The notes: generated from the sequence alone by a model not told the origin. 64,000 bases of DNA from Streptomyces sp. NRRL WC-3626 (GCF_000718785.1 NZ_JOCA01000004.1:124001-188000); one strand, 5' to 3'. Shown: positions 16,293 to 25,651, numbered from the stretch's first letter. Made by a program: numbers and translations.

Positions 16293-16857
16293 GGACGGCC
16301 GGGGGAGGCGGTGGCGCGATGGCCGGTTTCCGGTCGGGGCGTGCGGCCGCCGGGCCCCGGTCCCGGGCGGGGCGGCGTGTCAACCGGCCCCGTCCCCGTG
16401 CGGCCCCGTCGGCACGGTAGCGTGACGGGCGGGTCCCCGGAGGTGAACGGGGCGGTGTGACCGCCGGGTCCGGCGCGAGGGTGCGATGCCCGCGCGTGGA
16501 ACCCGGGGCGTGACGGGGTCCGGGCAGGGGCTCGGCCGCGTACGCCGGGTGGCGAAAGGCCGCGCGAAACATGGCCGTTCCCCGCCGCTTCAACCCAGGG
16601 GACCCAGGGAACAAGAATGCCAGGCCCGGGAGTTCGCATTCCGGGGCCTCTGAGATCCTTGAACCACAGAGCCACGTCCCGACGCACAACCCCCCCCGGC
16701 GCCGGGACTTCCCAGAGCCGGGTTCGGCGCCCTCCCCCCGGGCGCCGGGCCCGGCTTCCTCATGCGCGCGGTCCGGCCCGGCGGGTCACCCCGAACCTGA
16801 ACCCCGGGGTGGCCCGCCAGATGGCAGATTGTGTCACATGGGCATAGCCTGCCGGGC
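16293..16857. other. Non-coding gap between hrdD and a TetR gene
   Basis: 565 bases, very G/C-rich with runs of C and G. Open frames here have the codon pattern of shadows, not genes. I see no RNA gene, clear terminator or repeat. Confidence 0.4.
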
Positions 16858-17556
16858 GTGAGCAGCACCACCCCGACGCCGCCCCCTTCGCCTTCCGCGG
16901 TCTCGCTGACCGAACGGCGCAAGGCCGAGACCCGTATGCACATCGCCCGCGCGGCGGCCGGTCTCTTCGTCCGGCAGGGCCTGCGGGCCACCCGCGCGGA
17001 GGACATCGCGCAGGCGGCCGGTGTCGCCCCGCGCACCTTCTACCGCTACTTCGCCAGCAAGGAAGAGGCCATCGGGCCCCTCTACGCGATGGGCGCGCAG
17101 CGATGGGTGGAGGCGGTGCGCACCGCCCCCGCCGACGTACCGCTGCCCCGCGTGCTGGAGGACGCCGCACGCCACACGCTCACACCCGGGCTCGGGGTGT
17201 CGGCGGCCTCCTGGAACTGGGTGCGCACCCTGATCCGGCTGGCCCAGGCGGACCCCGCGCTGCGCCGGGTGTGGGCGGAGACGTGCCAGGCGTCGGAACG
17301 CCGGCTGGCGCAGGCGCTGGCGGAACGCCTGACGGCGGCTCACCCCCCGTACGACGGCGACAACGTTGCCGCCCGCACCCGGCTGGCCTTCGCCGCCGCC
17401 GTCGCGAGCGCGGCCGTACGCACGGCCATGGAGAACTGGGCGGCGGGGGAGGGGCCCTCCGAAGGACCGGGGGGCCCGGTGGAGCTGACGGTCGCCAACC
17501 TCAGGGCGCTGCGGGACTTTCCGTGGGGGGAGGCGGCGGCGCCGGAAGGGGACTGA
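16858..17556 (+). CDS. TetR-family regulator (acyl-CoA/WHG type not resolved)
   Basis: 232 residues. TetR helix-turn-helix ARAAAGLFVRQGLRATRAEDI, then VAPRTFYRYFASKEEA; helical C-terminal domain. The GTG at 16858 lies about 9 bp after a CATAGCCT -10-like stretch with no ribosome site, so the mRNA may be leaderless. ATGGCAGATTGTGTCACAT just upstream has a loose dyad (TGgCA..TGtCA) that could be the operator. No obvious target gene is adjacent, as the next gene is convergent. Confidence 0.82.
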   Translation: MSSTTPTPPPSPSAVSLTERRKAETRMHIARAAAGLFVRQGLRATRAEDIAQAAGVAPRTFYRYFASKEEAIGPLYAMGAQRWVEAVRTAPADVPLPRVLEDAARHTLTPGLGVSAASWNWVRTLIRLAQADPALRRVWAETCQASERRLAQALAERLTAAHPPYDGDNVAARTRLAFAAAVASAAVRTAMENWAAGEGPSEGPGGPVELTVANLRALRDFPWGEAAAPEGD

Positions 17557-17582
17557 CGCCACGCCTGGGCGTCGTCCGCCGC

Positions 17583-17680
17583 GCCGGCCCCGACCCTCGT
17601 GCCGGCCCCGACCCTCGTGCCGGCCCCGACCCTCGTGCCGGCCCTGATCCTCGTGCCGGCCCTGATCCTCGTGCCGGCCC
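17583..17680. repeat. 18-bp tandem repeat, about 5.4 copies
   Basis: Five full units (17583-17672) and a partial sixth follow one another. Units 1-3 read GCCGGCCCCGACCCTCGT; units 4-5 carry two shared changes (GCCGGCCCTGATCCTCGT), so the array grew by copying at least twice. It lies between two convergent genes and is not coding on either strand as far as I can tell. Confidence 0.9.
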
Positions 17681-17709
17681 GGCCCGGGGACGGCCCGTCG
17701 CGCGGACCG

Positions 17710-18696
17710 TCACGAGGGTGCCGACGGCGTGGCGTCACCCGCCGCCCGGCTCAACCTCGCCCCCAACTCCCGTACCGCCTCCACCAGTTCCGGGGGCTCC
17801 TGCACCGTGAAGTCGTAGCCGAGCATCCCCAGGCGTACCGCCATCCACTCCTTGGCGTCCGACACCGTCACGCGCAGGCGGCAGCTGGTGTCGGTCAGGG
17901 GCTCGGGCGGGCCCAGCCAGGCCGGGAGGCGGGACGCGACCGACTCCGCCGGTGCGGCGAAGGTGACGGTCATGTCGTACGACTCGTGTGCCCGGCGCAT
18001 GGAGCGGCGCAGGAACTCCGCCGCGCTTCCCGTCGGCAGCTCCCTCGGGGTGAATCGCGCGCCCGTCGCGAAGGGGTCGCTCACCCGGTCGACGCGGAAC
18101 GTGCGCCAGTCCGCGCGGTCGAGGTCGTACGCCACGAGGTACCAGCGGCGACCGGTCGACACCAGCCGGTACGGCTCCGTCACCCGCCGGGACCCGGTGC
18201 CGTCGGCCGCCCGGTAGGCGAACCGCAGCCGCTCCCGCCCGGCCACCGTGGAGGCCATCACGGTGAGCGTCTCGGGTGCGATCGTCGCACCGTCGCCGCT
18301 GGTCAGCGGGGTGGTCGCGGCCTGGAGCGTGCTCACGCGGTGACGCAGCCTGCCGGGCAGCACCTGCTCCAGCTTCGCCAGAGCGCGCACCGACGCCTCG
18401 TCCACGCCCTCCAGCGCGTGCCCGGCGCCGGCCCGCAGGCCGACCGCGATGGCCACCGCCTCCTCGTCGTCGAGCACCAGCGGAGGCATCGCCTTCCCGG
18501 CGACCAGCCGGTAGCCGCCGTCCGTGCCGAGCGTCGCCTGCACGGGATAGCCGAGTTCGCGCAGCCGGTCGATGTCCCGCCGGACCGTGCGCCGGGAGAC
18601 GCCGAGCCGGTCGGCCAGTTCGCCGCCGGGCCATTCGCGGGGTGTCTGGAGGAGGGAGAGGAGAGTCAGGAGCCGTGCCGGAGTGTCCGTCGTCAT
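17710..18696 (-). CDS. YafY-type HTH and WYL-domain regulator
   Basis: 328 residues. N-terminal HTH (LADRLGVSRRTVRRDIDRLRELGYPV with wing GTDGGYRL) and a WYL domain (RFAYRAADGTGSRRVTEPYRLV, then RRWYLVAYDLDR) followed by the C-terminal WCX region. WYL domains bind nucleic-acid-derived or other small ligands. No ribosome site precedes the ATG at 18696. It is divergent from an exporter across a 25-bp palindrome and probably controls both. Confidence 0.85.
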   Translation of the reverse strand: MTTDTPARLLTLLSLLQTPREWPGGELADRLGVSRRTVRRDIDRLRELGYPVQATLGTDGGYRLVAGKAMPPLVLDDEEAVAIAVGLRAGAGHALEGVDEASVRALAKLEQVLPGRLRHRVSTLQAATTPLTSGDGATIAPETLTVMASTVAGRERLRFAYRAADGTGSRRVTEPYRLVSTGRRWYLVAYDLDRADWRTFRVDRVSDPFATGARFTPRELPTGSAAEFLRRSMRRAHESYDMTVTFAAPAESVASRLPAWLGPPEPLTDTSCRLRVTVSDAKEWMAVRLGMLGYDFTVQEPPELVEAVRELGARLSRAAGDATPSAPS

Positions 18697-18715
18697 GGAA
18701 ACGAGGATGCCGCAG

Positions 18716-18740
18716 ATCTAGGACCTGATCCGTCCTAGAT
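18716..18740. promoter_or_regulatory. Perfect 8-bp-arm palindrome between WYL regulator and exporter
   Basis: ATCTAGGA (18716-18723) and TCCTAGAT (18733-18740) are exact complements around 9 bp. The dyad covers the first possible ATG of the exporter (18739), so the real start is more likely the ATG at 18760. Probable operator for the WYL regulator. Confidence 0.65.
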
Positions 18741-18759
18741 GGCTTCTAGCTTCAGCGAC

Positions 18760-20274
18760 ATGAACTCCACCGACACCCCGTACACGGCACGGACCGGGGC
18801 GGGCGACCGTCGCCGCTGGTTCGCGCTGGCGATCGTGATGACCGCGGCCTTCATGGACCTCGTGGACGTCACCATCGTCAACATCGCGATCCCGGCCATC
18901 CAGCGCGACGAGGGCGCCACCTTCAGCCAGATCCAGTGGATCACCGCCGGCTACGCGCTGGCCTTCGCCGCCGGACTCGTCACCGGCGGGCGGCTCGGCG
19001 ACATCCACGGCCGCAAGCGGATCTTCCTCGTCGGCATCGGCGGCTTCACCCTCGCCTCCGCGCTGTGCGGGTTCGCCGTGAACCCCGAGATGCTGGTCGC
19101 CTCCCGCATCCTGCAAGGAGCCATGGCGGCGCTGATGGTGCCGCAGGTGCTGTCGATCGTGCACGCGACCTTCCCGCCGCACGAACGCGGCAAGGTGTTC
19201 GGGCTGTTCGGCGCCATCGTCGGCCTGGGCGCGGTGTCCGGACCGCTGCTGGGCGCGCTGCTGACCGAATGGAACCTGTTCGGCCTCGCATGGCGGCCGA
19301 TCTTCCTGATCAACCTGCCGGTCGGCATCGCGGGGCTGATCCTCGGCCGGCGCTTCATCAGCGAGTCGAAGGCGCCGCGCGCCCTGAAACTGGACCTGGT
19401 GGGCGTCGCGCTGGTGACGCTGGGCCTGCTGATGCTGCTCTACCCGCTGACCCGCGGCCGTGAGCTGGGCTGGCCGCTGTGGGGATACGTGTCGATGGCC
19501 GGCGCGCTGCTGGTCTTCGGGGCGCTGGTGGCGTACGAGCGGGTCAAGGGCGCGCGGGACGGCTCCCCGCTGATCGAGCTGTCGCTGTTCCGGGTGAAGA
19601 GCTTCGCGGCGGGCATCGCGGTGCAGACGGTGTTCGGGATCGGACTCGGGATCTTCTTCCTGGTGTGGACGCTGTACATGCAGATCGGCCTGGGCTGGAG
19701 CGCGCTGCGGGCCGGACTGACCGGGGTGCCGTTCTCCATCGCGGTCTCCGCCGCGGCCGGGATGTCGGTGCAGCTGCTGGTGCCGCGCTTCGGGCGCAAG
19801 GTGCTCCAGGCGGGCGCGCTGGTGATGGCGGCGGGCGTTCTCCTCTATATGGGGGAGTCCGAGCGGTACGGCATGGACATCGCGTCCTGGCAGATGGCGC
19901 TCCCCCTGGTGGTCATGGGCGCCGGCATGGGGCTGATCGTGGCGCCGCTGACGGACGCGGTGCTGTCCGAGGTGCCGCGCGAGCACGCCGGGTCGGCGTC
20001 GGGGCTGATCAACACCGTGCAGCAGATGGGGAACGCGCTGGGGCTCGGCCTGGTGTCGGTGGTGTTCTTCGGGGTGATCGACGAACGGCTCGCCCCGGCC
20101 GAGGTGGGGCCGGCGTTCGCGGAGGGCTTCCAGCACGCGCTGGGCTATGTGGCGGCGGTACTGGGCGTGATCTTCCTGCTGATGTTCGCCCTGCCGAAGC
20201 GCCCGGCCCAGCATGTGGAGGGCGCGGGGGAGGCTCCGGCGGTGGTGGAGAAGGAGCGGGAACTGGTGTCCTGA
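18760..20274 (+). CDS. DHA2-type (EmrB/QacA) exporter
   Basis: About 504 residues with 14 predicted helices. DHA2 signatures: DLVDVTIVNIAIPAIQ in helix 1 and GGRLGDIHGRKR as motif A. It exports drugs or metabolites. ATG codons at 18739 and 18760 are both possible; the first is buried in the palindromic operator, so 18760 is preferred. The second half has clustered G-rich codons but stays in frame. The gene is probably repressed by the divergent WYL protein. Confidence 0.88.
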   Translation: MNSTDTPYTARTGAGDRRRWFALAIVMTAAFMDLVDVTIVNIAIPAIQRDEGATFSQIQWITAGYALAFAAGLVTGGRLGDIHGRKRIFLVGIGGFTLASALCGFAVNPEMLVASRILQGAMAALMVPQVLSIVHATFPPHERGKVFGLFGAIVGLGAVSGPLLGALLTEWNLFGLAWRPIFLINLPVGIAGLILGRRFISESKAPRALKLDLVGVALVTLGLLMLLYPLTRGRELGWPLWGYVSMAGALLVFGALVAYERVKGARDGSPLIELSLFRVKSFAAGIAVQTVFGIGLGIFFLVWTLYMQIGLGWSALRAGLTGVPFSIAVSAAAGMSVQLLVPRFGRKVLQAGALVMAAGVLLYMGESERYGMDIASWQMALPLVVMGAGMGLIVAPLTDAVLSEVPREHAGSASGLINTVQQMGNALGLGLVSVVFFGVIDERLAPAEVGPAFAEGFQHALGYVAAVLGVIFLLMFALPKRPAQHVEGAGEAPAVVEKERELVS

Positions 20275-20287
20275 ACGGCGCGGACGA

Positions 20288-20326
20288 GGGAAGGGCCCGG
20301 TACCTCGAAGGTGCCGGGCCCTTCCC
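20288..20326 (+). terminator. 18-bp stem terminator after the exporter
   Basis: GGGAAGGGCCCGGTACCT pairs with AGGTGCCGGGCCCTTCCC (one G-U) around loop CGA, 13 bp after the stop. Confidence 0.8.
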
Positions 20327-20476
20327 GTCGTCCGCCTCCTCGAGGGCATCCGGACACAAACGGAAGTCCGCTCATGCCTGTTTTCGGCCTGCTCCTGTTT
20401 ACTTTCCGGACATTCGGACGTACGGTGCGAGCGAAACCACACGTTCGGGCATGAACGGACTCGGAGGCAGACGGAC

Positions 20477-21238
20477 ATGTACGCACCGGAGCGCCAGCAG
20501 GAGATCCTGCGGCTCGCCCGTGACGGCGGCCGGGTGGACGTGGTCTCGCTGGCCGAGGAGTTCCAGGTGACCGCCGAGACCATCCGCCGGGACCTGAAGG
20601 CCATGGACCGCGCGGGTCTGGTCCGCAGGGTGCACGGCGGGGCCATCCCCGCCGGACGCCTCGACTTCGAGCCGGACCTCGCCGAGCGGGAGACGACCGC
20701 GGCCGACGAGAAGGACCGCATCGCCCGGGCCGCCCTCGCCGAACTCCCCGCCGACGGCACCCTGATCGTGGACGCCGGTTCGACGGTCGCGCGGCTCACC
20801 GGCATCCTGCCGGCGGAGGCCTCCCTCACCGTCGTCACCCACAGCCTGCCCATCGCGGCCCGGCTCGCCGACCACCCCGGCATCCAGCTCCACCTGGTCG
20901 GGGGGCGTGTACGGCACCGTACGCGCGCCGCCGTGGACGCCTGGGCGCTGCGGGCGTACGCCGAGATCCGCGCGGACGTCCTGTTCGTGGCCGCCAACGG
21001 GTTCTCCGCCGAACACGGACTCACCACCCCCGACCTCGCCGAGGCCGCCGTGAAGCGCGCCGCCATGGCCGCGGCCCGCCGTGTGGTGCTGCTGGCCGAC
21101 TCCTCCAAGCACGGCCAGGAGCACTTCGCCCGCTTCGGCGGCCTCGCCGACGTGGACCTGCTGATCACCGACAGCGGGCTCGGCCCGGACGACGCCGCCG
21201 CGATCGAGCGCGGCGGCACGGAAGTAGTACGCGCATGA
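20477..21238 (+). CDS. fruR: DeoR-family repressor of the fructose operon
   Basis: 253 residues. DeoR HTH MYAPERQQEILRLARDGG, VTAETIRRDLKAMDR with HGGAIP, then a sugar-phosphate sensing domain (DAGSTVARL, VVTHSLPIAARL, GFSAEHGLTTPD). Such proteins release DNA when fructose 1-phosphate is bound. GGAGG lies 9 bp before the ATG at 20477. Its stop overlaps the fruK start (ATGA). A GTTC-N6-GAAC dyad just upstream may be the operator. Symbol from operon context. Confidence 0.88.
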   Translation: MYAPERQQEILRLARDGGRVDVVSLAEEFQVTAETIRRDLKAMDRAGLVRRVHGGAIPAGRLDFEPDLAERETTAADEKDRIARAALAELPADGTLIVDAGSTVARLTGILPAEASLTVVTHSLPIAARLADHPGIQLHLVGGRVRHRTRAAVDAWALRAYAEIRADVLFVAANGFSAEHGLTTPDLAEAAVKRAAMAAARRVVLLADSSKHGQEHFARFGGLADVDLLITDSGLGPDDAAAIERGGTEVVRA

Positions 21239-22182
21239 TCCTCACCATCACCCCCAACCCGTCCCTGGACCGCACCTACGAGGTCCCCTCGCTGGACCGC
21301 GGCGAGGTCGTCCGGGCCACCGGCGAACGCGTCGACCCCGGCGGCAAGGGCGTCAACGTCTCCCGCGCCGTCGCCGCGGCCGGCCGCCGCACCGTCGCCG
21401 TACTGCCCCTGGGCGGCGCCCCCGGCGCCCTGGTCGCCGATCTGCTGGACGCGCAGGGCATCGAGGTCGCCCCGGTCCCGGTCGCCGGAGCCACCCGCTC
21501 CAACATCGCGCTCGCCGAGACCGACGGCGTACTGACGAAGATCAACGCACCCGGTCCGGAACTGACGTCGGACGAACGGGAACTGCTCCTGGACACCGTG
21601 CGCCGGCAGGCCCCGGGCGCCGACTGGATCGCCTGCTGCGGCAGCCTGCCGCGCGGACTGGCCCCGTCCTGGTACGCGGACCTCGTCGCCCGTGTGCACG
21701 CCGCCGGGGTACGCATCGCCCTGGACACCTCCGGACCCGCGCTCCTCGCGGCCCTGCGCGAGCGGCCCGACGTGGTGAAGCCGAACGCCGCCGAGCTCGC
21801 CGAAGCCGTCGGGCGGCCCCTGGTCACCGTCGGCGACGCGCTGAAGGCGGCCGAGGAACTGCGGGGGATGGGCGCCCGCGCCGTCCTCGCGAGCCTCGGC
21901 GCCGACGGGCAGCTGCTCGTGGACGACGACGGCGCCCTGTTCGGCACCGCTCCGGTGGCCGCCGTCCGCAGCAACGTGGGCGCCGGTGACTCCTCGCTCG
22001 CCGGGTTCCTCGTCGCCGGCGGGCGCGGCCGTGAGGCCCTCGTCTCCGCCGTCGCCCACGGCGCGGCGGCCGTCCAGCTGCCCGGCAGCGTGATGCCGGC
22101 GCCGGGCGACCTGGACCCGGCCGCGGTGACCGTCACGGCCGACATCCCCGGCGACCGCGTCCTGCGGGAGCCGGTGTCATGA
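21235..22182 (+). CDS. fruK: 1-phosphofructokinase
   Basis: 315 residues, PfkB/ribokinase fold. MILTITPNPSLDRTYEV start, GGKGVNVSRAV substrate motif, and GAGDSSLAGF with catalytic Asp near residue 252. It phosphorylates fructose 1-phosphate, made by the PTS, to fructose 1,6-bisphosphate. Translationally coupled to fruR (ATGA overlap at 21235) and 82 bp before fruA. Confidence 0.95.
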   Translation: MILTITPNPSLDRTYEVPSLDRGEVVRATGERVDPGGKGVNVSRAVAAAGRRTVAVLPLGGAPGALVADLLDAQGIEVAPVPVAGATRSNIALAETDGVLTKINAPGPELTSDERELLLDTVRRQAPGADWIACCGSLPRGLAPSWYADLVARVHAAGVRIALDTSGPALLAALRERPDVVKPNAAELAEAVGRPLVTVGDALKAAEELRGMGARAVLASLGADGQLLVDDDGALFGTAPVAAVRSNVGAGDSSLAGFLVAGGRGREALVSAVAHGAAAVQLPGSVMPAPGDLDPAAVTVTADIPGDRVLREPVS

Positions 22183-22264
22183 ACCACCTCTTCCCCTTCT
22201 CACCCCCGTCCCCCTCTCCCGCCCACCCCGCTGTACGGGCGCTATGCGTGCGAAGGAGCCCGCG

Positions 22265-24289
22265 ATGAGTGACCTGATCACCGCGGAACTGGTCGACCTC
22301 GACCTGTCCGCCGAGACCAAGGAGGCGGCGGCGCGTGCCCTCGCCGAGCGCATGGTGGCCCTGGGCCGGGTGACCGACCTGGACGGCTTCCTCGCCCACG
22401 TCGCCGCCCGCGAGGCGCAGATGCCGACCGGCCTCGACGGCGGCATCGGCATCCCGCACTGCCGCAGTGAGCACGTCACCGAGCCCACGCTCGCCTTCGG
22501 ACGCAGCACCGCCGGGATCGACTTCGGGGCGGCGGACGGACCCGCCGACCTGATCTTCCTCATCGCCGCTCCGGCCGGCGCGGACGACGCCCATCTGACG
22601 ATCCTGTCGTCGCTGGCCCGGCAGCTCATGGACACCGGGTTCACCGACGCGCTGCGGTCCGTGACCGGCGCGGACGCGGCGGCCGCGCTGATCCGGGGCG
22701 AAGAGGCCGGCTCCGAGGACTCCGTGACGGCGCCGGCGGCGGCCTCCGCCGGCGCCGCCACGGGCACCACCGCTCCCGAGGCGGACCGCCCCTTCCGGGT
22801 CGTCGCCGTCACCTCCTGCCCCACCGGCATCGCCCACACCTACATGGCGGCCGAGTCCCTGGAGAACGCCGGCCGGGACGCCGGCATCGAGATCACCGTC
22901 GAGACCCAGGGCTCCGCCGGGTTCACCCGGCTCGACCCGGCCGTGATCGCGGCGGCCGACGGCGTGATCTTCGCCCACGACGTGCCCGTACGGGAGAAGG
23001 ACCGCTTCGCGGGCAAGCCCACCGTCGACACCGGCGTCAAGGCGGCCATCAACCGCCCCGCCGAGCTGATCGGCGAGGTGCGCGGCAAGGCGGAGCGGGG
23101 CGAGGCCACCGCGGCCGCGTCCGGCGGTACGCCCGTCGAGCGGACCGGCGACAGCGGCGAGGGCTACGGCACCAAGCTGCGCAAGTGGCTCATGTCCGGC
23201 GTCAGTTACATGGTGCCGTTCGTCGCGGCGGGCGGTCTGCTGATCGCCCTCGGCTTCGCGATCGGCGGCTACGACATCAACGAGGCGCCCTCGGTGATGG
23301 ACCACTTCGTGTGGACCCAGGCCGCCAGCTGGGGTGCCCTGCTCTTCCAGATCGGCGGCGTCGCCTTCGGCTTCCTCGTCCCGGTCCTGGCCGGCTACAT
23401 CGCCTACGGCATGGCCGACCGGCCCGGCCTCGTGCCCGGCTTCGTCGGCGGCGCGATCTCCCTCACCATCAACGCCGGCTTCCTCGGCGGCCTCGCGGCC
23501 GGTCTGATCGCCGGTGGCGTGGTGATCGCGATCCAGAAGGTGCGCATCCCGGCGGCACTGCGCGGCATCATGCCCGTGGTGGTGATCCCGCTGATCTCCG
23601 CCGCTGTCGTCGGGTTCCTGATGTTCGTCGTCATCGGCAAGCCGATCGCCGAGGCCCAGAAGGGCATGACGGACTGGCTGAACGGCCTCACCGGCACCAA
23701 CGCCGTCCTCCTCGGCGCCCTCCTCGGCCTGATGATGTGCTTCGACCTCGGCGGCCCGGTCAACAAGGTCGCCTACACCTTCGCCACCGCCGGGATCGCC
23801 GTCGCGAGCCCCAGCGACTCCGCGATGAAGATCATGGCCGCGGTGATGGCGGCCGGCATGGTGCCGCCGCTGGCGATGGCCCTGGCCACCACGGTCCGCG
23901 GCAAGCTCTTCAACCGGACCGAGCGCGAGAACGGCAAGGCCGCCTGGGTGCTGGGCGCCTCCTTCATCTCCGAGGGCGCGATCCCGTTCGCCGCCGCCGA
24001 CCCGCTGCGGGTGATCCCCGCGTCGATGGCGGGCGGCGCGGTCACCGGCGCCCTGTCGATGGCCTTCGGCGCCACCTTGCGCGCCCCGCACGGCGGCATC
24101 TTCGTGGTCCCGCTGATCGGCAACCCCTTCCTCTACCTGGTCGCCATCGCCGCGGGCGTCGGCGTCACCACCGCCCTGGTGGTCGTCCTCAAGGGACTGC
24201 GCAAGCCGGCCGCCGGGGCCGGTGCGGGGACGGCGGGAGCGGGTGCTCCGGCGCCGTCCGCCGAGGCCAGGGAGCCGGTGGCCGCGTAA
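22265..24289 (+). CDS. fruA: PTS fructose transporter, fused IIA-IIB-IIC
   Basis: 674 residues. IIA at about 1-150 with phospho-His65 (GIGIPHCRS); IIB at about 175-285 with phospho-Cys185 (VTSCPTGIAHTYMAAE); IIC at about 310-650 with membrane helices starting LMSGVSYMVPFVAAGGLL. It takes up fructose with phosphorylation at C1. GAAGGAG precedes the ATG at 22265. Linkers are Ala/Glu-rich, as usual for the fused form. Last gene of the operon, followed by a hairpin. Confidence 0.95.
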   Translation: MSDLITAELVDLDLSAETKEAAARALAERMVALGRVTDLDGFLAHVAAREAQMPTGLDGGIGIPHCRSEHVTEPTLAFGRSTAGIDFGAADGPADLIFLIAAPAGADDAHLTILSSLARQLMDTGFTDALRSVTGADAAAALIRGEEAGSEDSVTAPAAASAGAATGTTAPEADRPFRVVAVTSCPTGIAHTYMAAESLENAGRDAGIEITVETQGSAGFTRLDPAVIAAADGVIFAHDVPVREKDRFAGKPTVDTGVKAAINRPAELIGEVRGKAERGEATAAASGGTPVERTGDSGEGYGTKLRKWLMSGVSYMVPFVAAGGLLIALGFAIGGYDINEAPSVMDHFVWTQAASWGALLFQIGGVAFGFLVPVLAGYIAYGMADRPGLVPGFVGGAISLTINAGFLGGLAAGLIAGGVVIAIQKVRIPAALRGIMPVVVIPLISAAVVGFLMFVVIGKPIAEAQKGMTDWLNGLTGTNAVLLGALLGLMMCFDLGGPVNKVAYTFATAGIAVASPSDSAMKIMAAVMAAGMVPPLAMALATTVRGKLFNRTERENGKAAWVLGASFISEGAIPFAAADPLRVIPASMAGGAVTGALSMAFGATLRAPHGGIFVVPLIGNPFLYLVAIAAGVGVTTALVVVLKGLRKPAAGAGAGTAGAGAPAPSAEAREPVAA

Positions 24290-24359
24290 CGATACGGCGG
24301 TGCGTCCGTTTGGGTAGGTGTGGGCATTTCATGCCTACTGCGATATAGATCACCATCAT

Positions 24360-24389
24360 CACGATCCGGGGTCAAAGCCCCGGATCGTG
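24360..24389 (+). terminator. Terminator of the fru operon
   Basis: CACGATCCGGGG pairs perfectly with CCCCGGATCGTG around loop TCAAAG. It lies 70 bp after the fruA stop, after an A/T-richer strip. Confidence 0.75.
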
Positions 24390-24405
24390 GTGTGTACTGG
24401 GCCGC

Positions 24406-24687
24406 ATGCCTGAGTACAAGACACTCTCGCGGACGACGGGCGCCACCGTCCTCACGCTGGTGGCCGTGGCCTGCGCGGCGGGTCTGGCCGATGTCCTGCG
24501 ACGTCGACGCGGGCGGCCGCGCGCACACCGGCCCGTCGAAACGGTCCCACGGCAGCACACGCCCCACGGCGTCCCGGTGATCCCACGCCAGCGGCGGACG
24601 GGCCCCGACGGGGAGGCCGTACGGCTCACCCCGGCGGAGCGCGACGCGTTCGCCGTGCTGGTGCGGCACCTCAGCGAAGGGGACTGA
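24406..24687 (+). CDS. Small protein with one N-terminal membrane segment
   Basis: 93 residues. Residues about 13-28 (TVLTLVAVACAAGLADVL) are a hydrophobic helix, then a basic stretch RRRRGRPRAHR and a polar tail ending in LTPAERDAFAVLVRHLSEGD. Codon bias is that of a gene. No ribosome site is obvious before the ATG. It ends convergently with the DUF6227 gene. Function unknown. Confidence 0.55.
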   Translation: MPEYKTLSRTTGATVLTLVAVACAAGLADVLRRRRGRPRAHRPVETVPRQHTPHGVPVIPRQRRTGPDGEAVRLTPAERDAFAVLVRHLSEGD

Positions 24688-24697
24688 GCCGGCCGCG

Positions 24698-25444
24698 TCA
24701 GAAGACCTGGGCCGCCCGGCGCTCCATCGCGTCCCGCGCCGCGTCCTCGCTGCCGTACACCTCGCACATGTGCCGTCCGTCGGGCGTGACCGTGTGCTCG
24801 ACCTCCCACAGGGAGAGCTCACCGCCGTCACCGAGCAGGAACGCGTGCTCGTAGAGCGAGAAGGACAGTCCCGGGCGGCCCGCGCGGGACGGGCGGCCGA
24901 AGGCCTGGGTGATCCGGTGGGCGCGCGCCGTGGCCAGCCGCGCGGCCGTCTCCCCGCCCGGCCGGTCCGTGTTCTCCGCCCGGCGCAGTAAGCGCCGCGC
25001 GTGATCCGCCGACCGGTCCGGCACATACACCTGTCGCAGGGCGGGCGGCGGCGACAGCCGTATCGTCACCGGCAGTTCGAAGTCCGGGGTGTCCGGCGGC
25101 AACGGCAGCCGCGCCGTGGCCGTGCGCAGCTCCTCCTCGTCCACATACACCTCGTGCTGCGGCTCCGCCCCGGGGGCCGTGTTGTGCACGAGCTCCCAGA
25201 GCGTCAGCGCCGAACCGTCGGCGAGCAGCCAGGTGTGCCGGTACGTCTCCCGGTGCAGCCCCGCGCTGTGGTGCGCGGAGTGCAGCGAACCGTCGTGCGC
25301 CAGCGCGCAGTCCAGCCGGCTGATCGTCTCGTCGGGCAACTCGAAGGAGTTCAGCGCACGTCCGAGGAAACGCGCGAGGTGTTCCTCCGGAGTCTCGGGT
25401 GAGTCGGGTGGTTCGTACGCTGGAGTGTCGTACGGAACGCTCAA
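24698..25444 (-). CDS. DUF6227 family protein
   Basis: 248 residues. The protein contains two related units: YRHTWLLADGSALTLWELVH..HEVYVDEEE and LYEHAFLLGDGGELSLWEVEH..CEVYGSEDAA, so it looks like an internal duplication. The family is found, as far as I recall, mainly in Streptomyces, with no known function. TTG start at 25444 with GGGAGA before it. A hairpin lies upstream. Together with mscL and mtnP it belongs to a conserved Streptomyces neighbourhood. Confidence 0.85.
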   Translation of the reverse strand: MSVPYDTPAYEPPDSPETPEEHLARFLGRALNSFELPDETISRLDCALAHDGSLHSAHHSAGLHRETYRHTWLLADGSALTLWELVHNTAPGAEPQHEVYVDEEELRTATARLPLPPDTPDFELPVTIRLSPPPALRQVYVPDRSADHARRLLRRAENTDRPGGETAARLATARAHRITQAFGRPSRAGRPGLSFSLYEHAFLLGDGGELSLWEVEHTVTPDGRHMCEVYGSEDAARDAMERRAAQVF

Positions 25445-25494
25445 GGTTTCTCCCGGCGTTGCTGCATGTCACCTTGTGGGTGCATACCGTAGCC

Positions 25495-25526
25495 CCTCGG
25501 CCGGACATCGTGTCCGGGAACCGAGG
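25495..25526. promoter_or_regulatory. Two-tier hairpin upstream of the DUF6227 gene
   Basis: CCGGACA-TCG-TGTCCGG (25501-25517) is nested inside CCTCGG (25495-25500) and CCGAGG (25521-25526). The 207-bp gap between the two minus-strand genes otherwise shows nothing clear. It could be the end of the P1-peptidase transcript or an operator for DUF6227. Confidence 0.45.
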
Positions 25527-25651
25527 AAACGTATGGCCGGAAAACGCGCGGGTGACGCGAGAAGTTCCCGGCCCGGCCCGGCAGGACGTCAATAGTTCCT
25601 GATCGGACGGCACTTCGGCAGCCGATCGACGGTTCTTTCTCCGTTTCTCCT

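Noticed and set aside
16571..16861. Open frame in the gap after hrdD
   Set aside because: Composition is Pro/Ser/Arg-rich with no domain, no ribosome site and codon pattern of non-coding GC-rich DNA.
17583..17680. Coding repeat protein from the 18-bp array
   Set aside because: No start, stop or flanking domain supports translation; it lies between two convergent genes.
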